Shown: piece after piece, positions 38,793-49,536 of the stretch
How positions within the stretch are numbered: the first letter of the stretch is position 1
Layout: the number at the start of each line of letters is the position of its first letter
NCBI GenBank assembly: GCA_020247395.1
Contig: JADCJC010000014.1
Location: 1-64,000, forward strand
Direction: 5' to 3'
DNA from: Rhodocyclaceae bacterium
Lineage (GTDB): Bacteria > Pseudomonadota > Gammaproteobacteria > Burkholderiales > Usitatibacteraceae
Length of the DNA: 64,000 nucleotides
Program-made: the position numbers and the translations under genes
The notes under the pieces: generated by a model
Database searches by the model: none
Told to the model about the DNA's origin: nothing
The model's input: only the letters and a program-made list of their open reading frames with translations

Positions 38793-39386
38793 ATGAAATT
38801 TTTGTTTGATTTTTTTCCGGTCATCCTGTTCTTTGTCGCCTACAAAGTCTTTGGCATCTACACAGCGACGTTGGTGGCGATCGCGGCTTCCCTTGCGCAA
38901 GTTGGCTATCTCAAGTTAGCAAAGAAGAAGGTGGAGCCCATGATGTGGCTCGGCTTGGCGATCATTGTTGTTGCCGGCGGCGCAACGGTTGCCTTTAAGA
39001 ATGAGATTTTCATTAAATGGAAACCCACCGTGCTCTTCACGGCGATGGCCGCTGCAATAGGCATCGCTCAGTTCTGGTTTAAGAAAAATCCCGTTGCGTT
39101 CATTTTCAATAACACCATCACGGCACCCGACCCCGTCTGGCGCAAACTATCGATTACTTGGATCACGTTTTTGTTGTTTATCGCCATTCTCAACATATGG
39201 TTTGCCTACTACACGTCGACTGATACGTGGGTACTGTTCAAAACTTTTGGCGATATGGGATTGTTTTTTGTTTTCATTGTGCTTCAAATTTTCTGGCTGA
39301 TGCCCTACCTGCCGGAGGACGGGTCGACGGCAGCGGCACCGCCGACGGTAGCCGACCCCAACGTCAATGCACAAGGCAAAATCTGA
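38793..39386 (+). CDS. yciB: inner membrane septation protein A
   Basis: MKFLFDFFPVILFFVAYKVFGIYTAT...WRKLSITWITFLLFIAILNIWFAY. Confidence 0.95.
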   Translation: MKFLFDFFPVILFFVAYKVFGIYTATLVAIAASLAQVGYLKLAKKKVEPMMWLGLAIIVVAGGATVAFKNEIFIKWKPTVLFTAMAAAIGIAQFWFKKNPVAFIFNNTITAPDPVWRKLSITWITFLLFIAILNIWFAYYTSTDTWVLFKTFGDMGLFFVFIVLQIFWLMPYLPEDGSTAAAPPTVADPNVNAQGKI

Positions 39387-39688
39387 TGCTGTATGCGCTC
39401 ATCTGTGAAGAGTTACCCGGCGCACTTGAGCGCAGGCTTGCTAACCGCCCCGCACACGTTGCCAGACTAAAGGAACTGCAGGCCGAGGGAAGACTTCTGC
39501 TGGCTGGCCCACACCCAGCGATCGACAGCGAAGATCCGGGAAGCGCCGGCTTCACCGGCTCTTTGATCGTCGCCGACTTTGCGACTCGTGAGGCGGCCAT
39601 TGCGTGGGCAGCTGAAGACCCTTACTGCTTGGCAAACGTGTTTTCGCACGTTACCGTAAAACCATTTAAAAAGACCTTGCCTGCCTGA
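39386..39688 (+). CDS. yciI: YciI family protein
   Basis: MLYALICEELPGALERRLANRPAHVARLKELQAEGRLLLAGPHP; start overlaps yciB stop. Confidence 0.9.
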   Translation: MLYALICEELPGALERRLANRPAHVARLKELQAEGRLLLAGPHPAIDSEDPGSAGFTGSLIVADFATREAAIAWAAEDPYCLANVFSHVTVKPFKKTLPA

Positions 39689-39690
39689 CA

Positions 39691-39972
39691 ATGGTAACCA
39701 CGCGCGAAGACATCATAGCCAGACTCAGCATTCTCCAACCCTCTCAATTAATGGTGGCGGATGATTCTGCCGCACATGCCGGTCATCAAGGAGCAATTGA
39801 CCACGCCGCCAAAACGGGCGCGCGGGACGGCACACATTTCGCTATCCAGATTGTTTCATCGCAGTTCGTTGGCAAAACTCCGGTCGCGCGACACCGCATC
39901 ATTTATAGCCTGTTGGACGATTTGATGAAAACGCGTATTCATGCCCTGAAGATCGATGCGCGAGCAGCCTGA
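39691..39972 (+). CDS. BolA family protein
   Basis: PSQLMVADDSAAHAGHQGA...THFAIQIVSSQFVGKTPVARHRIIYSLLDDLMKTRIHALKI. Confidence 0.92.
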   Translation: MVTTREDIIARLSILQPSQLMVADDSAAHAGHQGAIDHAAKTGARDGTHFAIQIVSSQFVGKTPVARHRIIYSLLDDLMKTRIHALKIDARAA

Positions 39973-40013
39973 TTCGGAATATTTTTTGTACCACTCACAA
40001 GAAGGAAGAAGCA

Positions 40014-40865
40014 ATGCTACCAACAAAGAAAACAGTCGCTGTTGCGATCGCTCTGGCCCTTTCGGTACCGGCACTTACCGGCAGTGCCTTAGCGCAAACC
40101 AAAGCGGAGAAGCCAGCTGCGAAGGCAGCTGCTGCGCCAAAAGTCGAAGGCAAGGTCAGCGTAAATGGCGTGATCATTCCGCAGGCATTTTTTGATGCAA
40201 TGAATCGCGAACGTGAAGCGTCCGGCCAAGCAGCGTCGCCGGAAATGAACGCCGCCATTCGTGATGAACTTATCAACCGCGAAGTGCTCGCGCAGGCTGG
40301 TGCCAAGCGCGGCCTAGACAAGGATCCGGCGGTCGCCGCACAGATGCGTATTGCCGCACAGACGGTGTTGATCCGCGCCTACTTTGAAGACTACTCAAAA
40401 GCCAATCCGGTTACTGACGCACAATTGAAGTCTATGTATGACGGCTTCCTGTCGCAAATGGGCGATAAAGAATACAAGGCGCGCCACATCCTTGTTGACA
40501 CAGAAGACGAAGCCAAAACAATCATTGCGCAGCTCGGTCGGGGAGAGTCGTTTGAGAAGCTGGCAAAGGACAAGTCTAAAGACACGGGGTCCAAAGACAA
40601 CGGCGGCGACCTAGATTGGGGTCCCGCCGGGCGTTATGTACCCGAGTTTGGCAACGCGTTACGCGTACTGCAGAAGGGGCAGACCACACCCAACGCGATC
40701 AAAACGCAATTTGGCTGGCACGTCATACGTCTGGATGACTCGCGGGATAACAAGCCGCCAAAGTTCGAAGACGTCAAGGAAAATTTCCGTCAGCGTGCGC
40801 AGCAAGAAATGATCGCACGGCTGGTGCAGGATCTGCGTTCCAAGGCAAAAATCGAAGAGAAGTAA
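40014..40865 (+). CDS. parvulin-type peptidylprolyl isomerase
   Basis: Signal peptide; YKARHILVDTEDEAKTIIAQLGRGESFEKLAKDKSKDTGSKDNGGDLDWGPAGRYVPEF. Confidence 0.95.
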   Translation: MLPTKKTVAVAIALALSVPALTGSALAQTKAEKPAAKAAAAPKVEGKVSVNGVIIPQAFFDAMNREREASGQAASPEMNAAIRDELINREVLAQAGAKRGLDKDPAVAAQMRIAAQTVLIRAYFEDYSKANPVTDAQLKSMYDGFLSQMGDKEYKARHILVDTEDEAKTIIAQLGRGESFEKLAKDKSKDTGSKDNGGDLDWGPAGRYVPEFGNALRVLQKGQTTPNAIKTQFGWHVIRLDDSRDNKPPKFEDVKENFRQRAQQEMIARLVQDLRSKAKIEEK

Positions 40866-40881
40866 ATTGCTCTCGCTCAAT

Positions 40882-40914
40882 CGAAAAGGCAGCCTAGGGC
40901 TGCCTTTTTTTATT
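40882..40914 (+). terminator. rho-independent terminator of PPIase operon
   Basis: aaaaggcagcctagggctgccttttttta: 8-bp GC-rich stem followed by T-tract. Confidence 0.92.
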
Positions 40915-41069
40915 GCATGCCGCCTAACTTCACTCTGCGGTGACCTGCGCACCCTAGATTTCCAAGTCGAAGCGCGAGGCAACAGCGCCCAACTTCGCGA
41001 AGTAAGTTCCGCAAGCATAAAGTGAACCAGTGTCGCAAACTTGCCTAGCCTGAATACTTCATCGGGCAC

Positions 41070-41205
41070 CGGCTGCTTCGAAGGACGTTGACTCTGAACA
41101 ATTGGCAAACCAATTGAGCTTGTTCCTCTTTTGCCGTGGATGCGGGCTGCACGTTCTCTCTCCGGCGATTTGACGGCGTCGTGTTGGTCAAACAAGCGCC
41201 CTAGT
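41070..41205. repeat. long repeat X, copy 2
   Basis: cctgaatacttca...attggcaaaccaattg...ggatgcggg...ggcgatttgacgg, gap-free alignment to 13.0 kb copy. Confidence 0.65.
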
Positions 41206-41350
41206 CCCGCACGCATTTGGCAAACATGGCCCGCTGTGCTTTAGTCAGTGAGGAGAAAAATCGCTCGCCCACTTAACCGCTTTTGAACACGCCCCACGAA
41301 ATGTTCAGGCTAGTATTGCAATGGCCGATCGACTCAAGTAACTTAGCGGC

Positions 41351-41749
41351 ATGAACCAACCACTTGCTCCGATCCGCGTCCAATTCGCCAAGGCTGGCAA
41401 CTACTACCGGCTGGAGGCGTCAATTTCGCGACTGCTACCACGAGAAGTCCCCCGGGTAGTGGCGGCCTACACCGCAGTGTGGACCAAGCCTGAAGAAGTC
41501 GAGAGTATCGCGATCGATAGCCTGTCGGGCGACGCGCTGATTTTAACGCTCGTCGCTGAACACGAGATTCGCGCCGACCAAAGTCCTGGGGCAGTGGCGC
41601 GTGAACTGACTTATGCAATTTGGCAGCGTCTGGATCGTTATACCAAAGTAACGGTTGAGACGACCTACCTCGGCGAGTCCCCAGACGCGCATTTTGAATT
41701 TGGCGAAGAACAGTATGCCTCTGCGTACGGGGCAAGGTTCGAGGGCTAA
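41351..41749 (+). CDS. hypothetical protein
   Basis: 132 aa ORF convergent with purL. Confidence 0.65.
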   Translation: MNQPLAPIRVQFAKAGNYYRLEASISRLLPREVPRVVAAYTAVWTKPEEVESIAIDSLSGDALILTLVAEHEIRADQSPGAVARELTYAIWQRLDRYTKVTVETTYLGESPDAHFEFGEEQYASAYGARFEG

Positions 41750-44700
41750 TCAGCCCACCCAGCGTCGTGCGTTTTCAAACATACGCATCCAAGGACTTGG
41801 CGCTGGAGCGTTGCCTGATGGATCCACCAAGCGCCAGTCATCCGGCCTCCACGACAAGTTCGCCGCGAGTGCGGCCCGTTCAGGATGCGGCATCATGATC
41901 GTGAAGCGCCCATCGGGCGTCGTAAATGCCGTCATCCCGTGTGGTGATCCATTTGGATTGGCCGGGTACTTTTCTGTCGCAGCCCCATCGTAATCAACAA
42001 AGTGGGCAGCGCAGGTCCAGCGCGCCGCATCTGCATGCGTCTGGTCGCGAAACACCGCCCTACCTTCGCCGTGCGCGGTAGGAACGGGGATAACCGAGCC
42101 CGCCATGCCAGCAAAAAAAATCGAAGGCGACTCCCGAATCGCCAGCATCACGGTCCGCGATTCGTATTGTTCGCTCCGATTTCGCTCAAAGTGCGGCCAG
42201 TTGTCCGAACCCGGAATAATCTCCGCCAAGTTGGACATCATTTGGCAGCCGTTGCAAACCCCGATGGCAAACGAGTCAGTGCGCGCGAAAAACCGGGCAA
42301 ACTCTTGACGCGCCCGGTCATTGAACAGAATCGACTTAGCCCACCCCTCTCCCGCGCCGAGCACGTCCCCATAAGAAAACCCTCCACAGGCCGCCAGTCC
42401 GCGAAACCCCGCGAGTGATACACGCCCTTCGATGATGTCGCTCATATGCACGTCAACCGCATTGAATCCCGCTTTGACGAATGCATGCGCCATCTCCACC
42501 TGACCGTTCACGCCCTGTTCTCGAAGAATAGCGACTTTCGGCAGCGAAGCCTTTCGCGCTAGGTTCGTATCAAACCCGGCGCTGATGTCGAAACTTAGTC
42601 GGGAAAAGAGCCCCGTATCCTTACGATCTTCAATCCGCGCGAACTCTTCATCGCTGGTTGCCGGATTGTCTCGCATGGCTTGGATCATGTGGCTGGTTTT
42701 GCTCCAGGCCATTTGCAAGCTGGTCCGACTGGCGACAAACAATGGTTTTGCAGTGCGCACAACGCGCAACTCATCTGATGTATTTGGGTGGCCAACCACA
42801 TGGGTGAACGCACCCAGTCCCGCATCACGAAACGCCGCCATCACGGTAAGTCGATCAGAGCGCCGAATCTGCAACACCGCACCAAGCTCCTCGGCAAACA
42901 GAGCGCTCAGCACACTCGCATTCAGCCCGAGCCGTTGAGTATCGGGCGTTGAATCGTAGTCATCAACATCCGTCTCGCGCACGGAGAACGTTAACTCATC
43001 GAGGTATAAGGTTACTCCGCGGCGTGCGGCGAACATCATCTCGGCCACAGTTATCAACAGTCCGCCGTCGGATCGATCGTGATAAGCGAGTATCAAATCT
43101 GCGCGAGCAAGTCTGCGAATGACAGCGAAGAATTTTTTCAGATACTCAGCACTATCCACGTCAGGCGCAATACCGCCGAGCGCTGAATAGACTTGCGCAA
43201 GTGCGGAGCCACCGAGCCGGTTCTTGCCAGCCCCCAAATCGACCAAAATCAGTTCGGTATCCGCGGCCTCGGAAAGCGCTGGTGTCAGAGTTTTAGTCGC
43301 ATCAGCAACAGTCGCAAACGCTGAAATCACCAGAGAGACCGGTGACACAACCTGTTTTGTGCTATCGCCGTCCTGCCACGAAGTTTGCATCGACAGTGAA
43401 TCTTTGCCTACTGGAATACCGATCCCTAACTTTGGGCATAAGTCCATGCCTACGGCTTCCACGGTTGCAAAGAGGTTGGCATCTTCCCCAGGGAAACCGG
43501 CGGCAGCCATCCAATTTGCGGATAGCTTGATACCGGAAATATCATCTATGTCTGCGGCGGCAATATTTGTGATTGCCTCACCAACCGCCATCCGCCCTGA
43601 TGCCGGTGCATTGATGAGTGCGATCGGTGCTTTCTCTCCCATCGCCATCGCTTCGCCACGAACAGTGTTGAAACCCATCAAGGTAACCGCACAGTCGGCG
43701 ACCGGCACCTGCCAACGCCCGACAAACTGATCACGAGCGGTCAACCCACCAACCGAACGGTCTCCGATGGTAATCAAAAAGGACTTGTCGGCCACGGTTG
43801 GTAACTGCAAAACGCGATAGACGGCCTCTTCCAACAAAATCTCGTCGGTACTGAATGACGCGACCCGGCGGCCCACTGTATGCGCCTCGCGTAGCATCTT
43901 GGGCGGCTTTCCGAGCAGCACCTCCATTTCCATCGCCACCGGCAAATTGTTAAACAAGCGATCTTCGACGACAAGCATTTGATCACCCGTCGCCCGCCCG
44001 ACGACGGCAACAGGACAGCGCTCGCGTGCACAAATTGCAGAAAACTGGCCCAGCGATTCTGGTCCGATCGCGATGACGTAACGTTCTTGCGATTCATTCG
44101 ACCAAATTTCGCGCGGACTCATGCCCGCTTCCAGTGAGGGTACCTCGCGCAAATCAATGTGTGCGCCTACGCCGCCGGCATGCGCCAATTCAGGCAATGC
44201 ATTCGAGATACCTCCTGCGCCGACGTCATGAATGGAGAGAATCGGATTCGCCGCGCCCATTTGCCAGCATGCATCAATCACCTCCTGGCAACGTCGTTGC
44301 ATTTCGGCATTGGCCCGCTGCACAGAGTCAAAATCGAGCGCTTCGGTATTGGTGCCAGACGACACCGATGAGGCAGCACCCCCGCCTAGCCCAATTCGCA
44401 TACCGGGCCCACCTAGCTGCACAAATAAAGCACCGGGCTTTAGTGATTTCTTGCCGGTGTGTTGCCCTGAGACGTTGCCATAACCCCCCGCGATCATGAT
44501 CGGCTTATGGTAGCCCCGCACAACGCCGTAGGCGGGCTGCTCGTAACTTCGAAAGTAGCCGCATAAGTTTATACGGCCAAATTCGTTGTTGAAAGCCGCA
44601 CTGCCAATCGGGCCTTCAATCATGATGGCCAAAGGTGATGCAATTCTTACCGGTTTGCCATAAGCACTTTCCCAGGCGTGCGTATAACCCGGTATTTGCA

Positions 44701-45751
44701 AGTTCGAAACCGAGAAGCCAGTCAGTCCGGCTTTGGGTTTTGCGCCGATTCCGGTTGCACCCTCGTCGCGAATTTCACCGCCGGCACCAGTCGCCGCGCC
44801 TGGCCACGGCGCAATTGCAGTTGGATGATTGTGCGTTTCAACCTTCATCAGTACGTGGGTCTCCTCCGCACTGAAGCCGTACTGCCGATCAGCCTTGGGG
44901 TAGAAGCGCTCAATGGACGCACCCGACATCACCGCAGAGTTATCGGAGTAAGCGACAACAGTTCCCGTTGGCGACACCGCATGCGTATTTCGAATCATGG
45001 CAAACAAACTGTGATTTTTCTCAACGCCATCAATTGTCCAGCGCGCATTGAAGATCTTGTGCCGACAGTGCTCAGAATTGGCCTGGGCAAACATCATGAG
45101 TTCGACATCGGTCGGATTTCTCGCAATCCACACAAAGTAGTTATAAAGGTATTCAATCTCCTCGCCCGACAGCGCCAACCCCATCTCGGCATTGGCGCGC
45201 TTGAGCCCGTCGCACCCTTCTGCAAGAATGTCAATTGACTTCAGTTGCCGGGGACTGTGGGTCACGAACAACGCGGCAGCATCAAACTCTGGCGGGCGCA
45301 CCACCTCGGTCATCGGATCAAAAAGACACGACACTGCTGCGGCTTGCTGCACTGCCGTAAGCTCCAAAAATCCCTCAATCGTGTAGGAAACTCCGCGCTC
45401 GATGCGGTTGATACAAACTAGCCCACAGTTCTGGGCGATGTTGGTCGCTTTTGAAGACCACGGTGAGACCGTGCCTTCACGCGGAACAACAGTCACTGAC
45501 GTCGGCCCGGCTTGCGTCGGCTGCTCGCCGTAAGTCAGCAACCTCTTAAGAGTCTCTGACTCGCGCTCGGTTAAGCCGCGAGCGACCGAAACAAAGTGCA
45601 CATACTGCGCAGCAATGGATGGAACAGGTAAATTGGCTGCGCGGAAGCGTTCAAGCAGCTTGTTTATCCGGAATGGGGACAAAGCCACTGGGCCGCGCAT
45701 TACGATCGGTGCCTCGACAGGTTCTTTGGTAGCGGCAGGCTTCAGGTTCAT
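41750..45751 (-). CDS. purL: phosphoribosylformylglycinamidine synthase
   Basis: FGAM synthase motifs MMFAQANSEHCRHKIFNA, KVETHNHPTAIAPWPGAATGAGGEIRDEGATG; C-terminal GATase GVCNGCQMMSNL. Confidence 0.98.
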   Translation of the reverse strand: MNLKPAATKEPVEAPIVMRGPVALSPFRINKLLERFRAANLPVPSIAAQYVHFVSVARGLTERESETLKRLLTYGEQPTQAGPTSVTVVPREGTVSPWSSKATNIAQNCGLVCINRIERGVSYTIEGFLELTAVQQAAAVSCLFDPMTEVVRPPEFDAAALFVTHSPRQLKSIDILAEGCDGLKRANAEMGLALSGEEIEYLYNYFVWIARNPTDVELMMFAQANSEHCRHKIFNARWTIDGVEKNHSLFAMIRNTHAVSPTGTVVAYSDNSAVMSGASIERFYPKADRQYGFSAEETHVLMKVETHNHPTAIAPWPGAATGAGGEIRDEGATGIGAKPKAGLTGFSVSNLQIPGYTHAWESAYGKPVRIASPLAIMIEGPIGSAAFNNEFGRINLCGYFRSYEQPAYGVVRGYHKPIMIAGGYGNVSGQHTGKKSLKPGALFVQLGGPGMRIGLGGGAASSVSSGTNTEALDFDSVQRANAEMQRRCQEVIDACWQMGAANPILSIHDVGAGGISNALPELAHAGGVGAHIDLREVPSLEAGMSPREIWSNESQERYVIAIGPESLGQFSAICARERCPVAVVGRATGDQMLVVEDRLFNNLPVAMEMEVLLGKPPKMLREAHTVGRRVASFSTDEILLEEAVYRVLQLPTVADKSFLITIGDRSVGGLTARDQFVGRWQVPVADCAVTLMGFNTVRGEAMAMGEKAPIALINAPASGRMAVGEAITNIAAADIDDISGIKLSANWMAAAGFPGEDANLFATVEAVGMDLCPKLGIGIPVGKDSLSMQTSWQDGDSTKQVVSPVSLVISAFATVADATKTLTPALSEAADTELILVDLGAGKNRLGGSALAQVYSALGGIAPDVDSAEYLKKFFAVIRRLARADLILAYHDRSDGGLLITVAEMMFAARRGVTLYLDELTFSVRETDVDDYDSTPDTQRLGLNASVLSALFAEELGAVLQIRRSDRLTVMAAFRDAGLGAFTHVVGHPNTSDELRVVRTAKPLFVASRTSLQMAWSKTSHMIQAMRDNPATSDEEFARIEDRKDTGLFSRLSFDISAGFDTNLARKASLPKVAILREQGVNGQVEMAHAFVKAGFNAVDVHMSDIIEGRVSLAGFRGLAACGGFSYGDVLGAGEGWAKSILFNDRARQEFARFFARTDSFAIGVCNGCQMMSNLAEIIPGSDNWPHFERNRSEQYESRTVMLAIRESPSIFFAGMAGSVIPVPTAHGEGRAVFRDQTHADAARWTCAAHFVDYDGAATEKYPANPNGSPHGMTAFTTPDGRFTIMMPHPERAALAANLSWRPDDWRLVDPSGNAPAPSPWMRMFENARRWVG

Positions 45752-45877
45752 GGGTAAAGAGCAAAAATATTGACAGCTGAGCCGACCGCAACAAATTGAC
45801 GGCGAGTAGCAGGGCTTTGGCAGCAGTAATTATAGACGGCCAGTGCCTATGCCCAATTATGAAACGCGTGGAAATTA

Positions 45878-46471
45878 CTACCGCCACTTAAGCAGCACAC
45901 GAATACGACGAAACTCTTCGGCGTCGATACCGTCTGCCCAGATGGGTAGAACGCGCGGAAACCAGCGCCGCCAAGCCGGATCCCCCGGCATTAAGTACGA
46001 GATGCTGGTGAAATAGGTCGACACGTAGCAGCGCGGTAGAACGAGCGCCTCAACCTCAGTCACACCACCGACCCGGGCAGGAAAGCGATACCGCAAGCGG
46101 AGGACGAGTTTTTGTTGCTGTTCCCCAATTTTGCCGGGGCGCATCCCAGCTGTTGCACCGGCGTCACCCGCGACATCCGCTTCCCGTCGTTGCAACGAGA
46201 GCGCTGCGATGGCGCGGGCATTACTCTGCCTCACAAAGTACACGTCTATCAACGTGACCACAAACACCGCCAGGGCGATTACTGCCCGCCCCCACGCCGG
46301 CAGATCAATAATAAAGAGCAGTGCCACCGCGCATATGGGCGCGATCAGTGTGAGCGCCAAGTTAACATTGGATGGACTTAGGGATACCCACCGGATATCA
46401 GCAGATTCACTTGGATTCATGTTTGGCACGTCTGACAAGAAGCGCGTCACTCGCAAGATGTGAAGGTACAA
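45878..46471 (-). CDS. hypothetical membrane protein (YgfX-like position next to ygfZ)
   Basis: Two TM segments ALTLIAPICAVALLFIIDLP and AVIALAVFVVTLIDVYFV. Confidence 0.55.
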   Translation of the reverse strand: MYLHILRVTRFLSDVPNMNPSESADIRWVSLSPSNVNLALTLIAPICAVALLFIIDLPAWGRAVIALAVFVVTLIDVYFVRQSNARAIAALSLQRREADVAGDAGATAGMRPGKIGEQQQKLVLRLRYRFPARVGGVTEVEALVLPRCYVSTYFTSISYLMPGDPAWRRWFPRVLPIWADGIDAEEFRRIRVLLKWR

Positions 46472-46502
46472 TCAGTCTAAAGCAACCAGACCAAATAATG
46501 AC

Positions 46503-47558
46503 ATGAGCGATAGTTGGGTTAACGCACTGATCCGCATGGGCGCACAGTTTTCGGACGGACGGGTAGTTGGGTTTACGAGCGACTCCGCAGCGTCCAGGCT
46601 GGCACTGTCTGCCGGCATATGTGACCTGTCTCACTATGGCCTTATAAAAGTTACCGGCGAAGACGCCGGAAAGTTCCTACACGCCCAATTCACCAATGAT
46701 GTGGCCGCTCTGCAACCTGGTCAGTCTCAGCTGAACGGTTGGTGTTCGCCGAAAGGCCGTTTGCTGGTAACTTTTTGGCTTTGGCGGGCAGAGGATGCCT
46801 ACTACATGCTGTTGCAAAAATCGTTGCAGCCCGCAATCCAGAAACGTCTCGGTATGTTTATCCTTCGCTCCAAGGTAACCCTGGAGGACGCCAGCGCCTA
46901 TACCGTGCGGCTTGGTGTGGTACGCGTACCGGCGGCATTGGAGGCCGATCCGACCCATGCCGCAGATGACACCCTGGGAGGCGTTATTCCCCCGCTTGGT
47001 AGCGTCACAAACAGTGATCGGGCGATTTCAGTGCGACTAAGCCCGTCACGCACCGCGCTGATCACCTCGCCTGCTGCTGCCGAAGGTGTTTGGCGAGAAC
47101 TTAGCAAAACAAGTCCTCCGCTTACGGCCAACGAATGGGATCTCGCTGCCATCAACGAAGGCATCCTCGACGTTGTGCCCGATACCCAAGACAGTTATGT
47201 GCCACAGATGGCAAACTTCGAACTAGTGGGTGGCGTAAGTTTTAAGAAGGGCTGTTATCCGGGCCAAGAAATCGTCGCGCGTACGCAATATCGCGGCATC
47301 CTCAAACGACGTATGGCAAAAGTGTTGCATCGTTCGTCCATCGCCCTCGCACCGGGCACACTGATCTATTCACCGCAGTTCCCGGATCAAAGCGTCGGGA
47401 CCGTAGCGCTGTCCGCCCGATGCTCCGCGAGCACAGTGGTGTCGCTGGTTGTGGCCCAACTGGAATCGATCAAGAGCAACAGCCTTTTCTTGGACATTGC
47501 CTGCACGGAGGAGAACCACCTTCTGGTGAGCGCGCTGCCGTACGCGTACCCTGACTAA
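46503..47558 (+). CDS. ygfZ: folate-binding protein YgfZ/CAF17 family
   Basis: ICDLSHYGLIKVTGEDAGKFLHAQFTNDV; KGCYPGQEIVARTQYRG. Confidence 0.95.
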   Translation: MSDSWVNALIRMGAQFSDGRVVGFTSDSAASRLALSAGICDLSHYGLIKVTGEDAGKFLHAQFTNDVAALQPGQSQLNGWCSPKGRLLVTFWLWRAEDAYYMLLQKSLQPAIQKRLGMFILRSKVTLEDASAYTVRLGVVRVPAALEADPTHAADDTLGGVIPPLGSVTNSDRAISVRLSPSRTALITSPAAAEGVWRELSKTSPPLTANEWDLAAINEGILDVVPDTQDSYVPQMANFELVGGVSFKKGCYPGQEIVARTQYRGILKRRMAKVLHRSSIALAPGTLIYSPQFPDQSVGTVALSARCSASTVVSLVVAQLESIKSNSLFLDIACTEENHLLVSALPYAYPD

Positions 47559-47874
47559 CCGCCGGCTATGGCTCATTTCTGGGCCGAGCGGCACTCGGCG
47601 GTTCAGCTTTGCACTGCTCTAGTGCCAGCGCCGAGCCTTCGCGGGTAATTGAACATCGTATTCCCAAGCTGCCGGAGTCGATGAGAACCCCGTTGAGGAC
47701 GCCATGAGCGAACAAACGCTTTGAGAAATTCCAGCGTGCTGTTTTGGCACCACTAAGCCCTGCGTTTACGTGGGGGCTAGCGATGCGCGCGATGGTTGAA
47801 TATGACGTATCACATAAGCCTCGAATACCCTGTATGACACGTGCGCGAGCCATATCGAGCAAAGCAGGCCTTGG

Positions 47875-48573
47875 CTATGTTGTCATGCGCGGAGACTCCC
47901 GTTCCATCTTCCTCAGATAGTCAGCGAACGTTTTGCCCGACTCAAGCGCAAAGTGGTCGTCCGTCACCGCAAGATTTCGCATGCGGTCTAGCCTAAAGGC
48001 GCGAAAATCTTTTCGCATCTCGCACCACGCGGCGAGTGTCCAGCGCTCACCCCAGAAGTGCAGCGCCAGCGGGCGGACACAACGCGACGTATCTTTGTTT
48101 TCAATCGAACGATAGTCCATCCGGGAAAATCGCCGCTCGCGTACTGCAAGCCTGAGTAGCTCAAAGTGTGCGCCAACAACCGGGTCAACGTGGAAGTTGG
48201 GCGCATAGACCTGCGTTATCTCCAACGCGGTGCGGCGGCTTGCGGGGACCACGGCGGCGATTTTCTCAATCGCCCGCTCGGCGCTATCCGCCAGTGAAGT
48301 ACCTCCCCACGCACCGACCATGCGTGCGCCGATGATCAAGGCTTCGAGTTCGTCGTATTCAAACATCAGCGGCGGAACATCGAACCCCTTTTTCAGTGAG
48401 TAGCCCAAACCCGCTTCGCCAACAATCGGCACGCCAGTCAACGACAGGTCTTGTATGTCGCGATAAATCGTCCGTTCAGAAACTTGCAAGCGATCAGCAA
48501 GCTGCTTCGCGGTGGTAAGCCGTCGGCCGCGAAGTGCCTGAACGATCGCAAACAGCCGATCAGCGCGGCGCAT
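47875..48573 (-). CDS. YafY/WYL-domain transcriptional regulator
   Basis: MRRADRLFAIVQALRGRRLTTAKQLADRLQVSERTIYRDIQDLSLTGVPI. Confidence 0.93.
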   Translation of the reverse strand: MRRADRLFAIVQALRGRRLTTAKQLADRLQVSERTIYRDIQDLSLTGVPIVGEAGLGYSLKKGFDVPPLMFEYDELEALIIGARMVGAWGGTSLADSAERAIEKIAAVVPASRRTALEITQVYAPNFHVDPVVGAHFELLRLAVRERRFSRMDYRSIENKDTSRCVRPLALHFWGERWTLAAWCEMRKDFRAFRLDRMRNLAVTDDHFALESGKTFADYLRKMERESPRMTT

Positions 48574-48844
48574 CTTTCCAGTTCCACCACTTGAGTTTCT
48601 CCGGATCGTGACGCGGGTTCGACGCGTAATACACCGCGCAACGGAACACGTACAGCACACAGCGATCATGCACCACACCGGTTGTTTGGCAGAGCTTGTC
48701 GTACAACGCCTGCGGTGATTTTCCCTTTAGCTGTGCGACGCGGGAAATCCCGATACCCTGCAAATCACCAGCAATCGATAGCCCAACGCCAGGGATCATC
48801 TGTAGCTCAGACTGGAGTTTTTTTGTTTTCGTTTGGCGCGGCAT
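48560..48844 (-). CDS. helix-hairpin-helix 'pathogenicity locus' (Cdd1-like) protein
   Basis: LQMIPGVGLSIAGDLQGIGISRVAQLKGKSPQALYDKLC...DRCVLYVFRCAVYYA. Confidence 0.88.
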   Translation of the reverse strand: MPRQTKTKKLQSELQMIPGVGLSIAGDLQGIGISRVAQLKGKSPQALYDKLCQTTGVVHDRCVLYVFRCAVYYASNPRHDPEKLKWWNWKDAPR

Positions 48845-48963
48845 ACGGAAATATCACCCGGCGGCGGGACTCATGCGTGGCACATATTACTTCAGACCGT
48901 AGGCACCAACGCGATCCAGTAGCATCCGGCGGCTGAAGGACCAAGTTTGAGGCCATTTTGGCT

Positions 48964-49431
48964 TTACCTTTCAGCAGCGTCCTTCAGACCTTGCAGGGTA
49001 ATTGGTAGCCCCTTGCGTATTTGAGACCCAATCAGCAAACCAAACAGGGGGGAAAGAAGCCCCTTGAAAACAACTCGATGCACGACCTTTGTTTTACCCG
49101 TACTTGCAGAAAGTTCATGTTCAAAATGCATCAGGCACCAAGGGAGTTTACTTTCCACGGTAAATGAGCGATAGGGTATGACCTCGATGAAAGCGATTTT
49201 CGCCTTTGGCCCTTTTGTCGGCTCAAGTGTTCCATTTGCTCCAGACGCAAAAGCACCATTAATTGACGATGATTTCACGTCCGGGTCCCAACATGACCAG
49301 CCAGCCACATTGGCGTAGAGCGCGAAGATTTTTTCAACGGGTGCGGAAATGAGGATTTGTTGTTCAAACTGCATCGTCGATTCCTTTTGATAACGCCAAC
49401 TTTTCTCCAATAAGCGACAGGCCAACGACAT
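48964..49431 (-). CDS. SRPBCC family protein
   Basis: ISAPVEKIFALYANVAGWSCWDPDVKSSSINGAF. Confidence 0.85.
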   Translation of the reverse strand: MSLACRLLEKSWRYQKESTMQFEQQILISAPVEKIFALYANVAGWSCWDPDVKSSSINGAFASGANGTLEPTKGPKAKIAFIEVIPYRSFTVESKLPWCLMHFEHELSASTGKTKVVHRVVFKGLLSPLFGLLIGSQIRKGLPITLQGLKDAAER

Positions 49432-49536
49432 TCATGTAGCACTTCACTGCGCGCCCGACCTTGCACACGAAGAGAATACGCCCGCCCTACTGACAGCGTT
49501 ATGGCAGTAGGCTGTCAATTGAATCGCTAGCGTGCT

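Noticed and set aside
47566-47862. 98 aa ORF with peptide-like degenerate sequence
   Set aside because: Could be a pseudogene remnant, but I could not support any family from sequence alone
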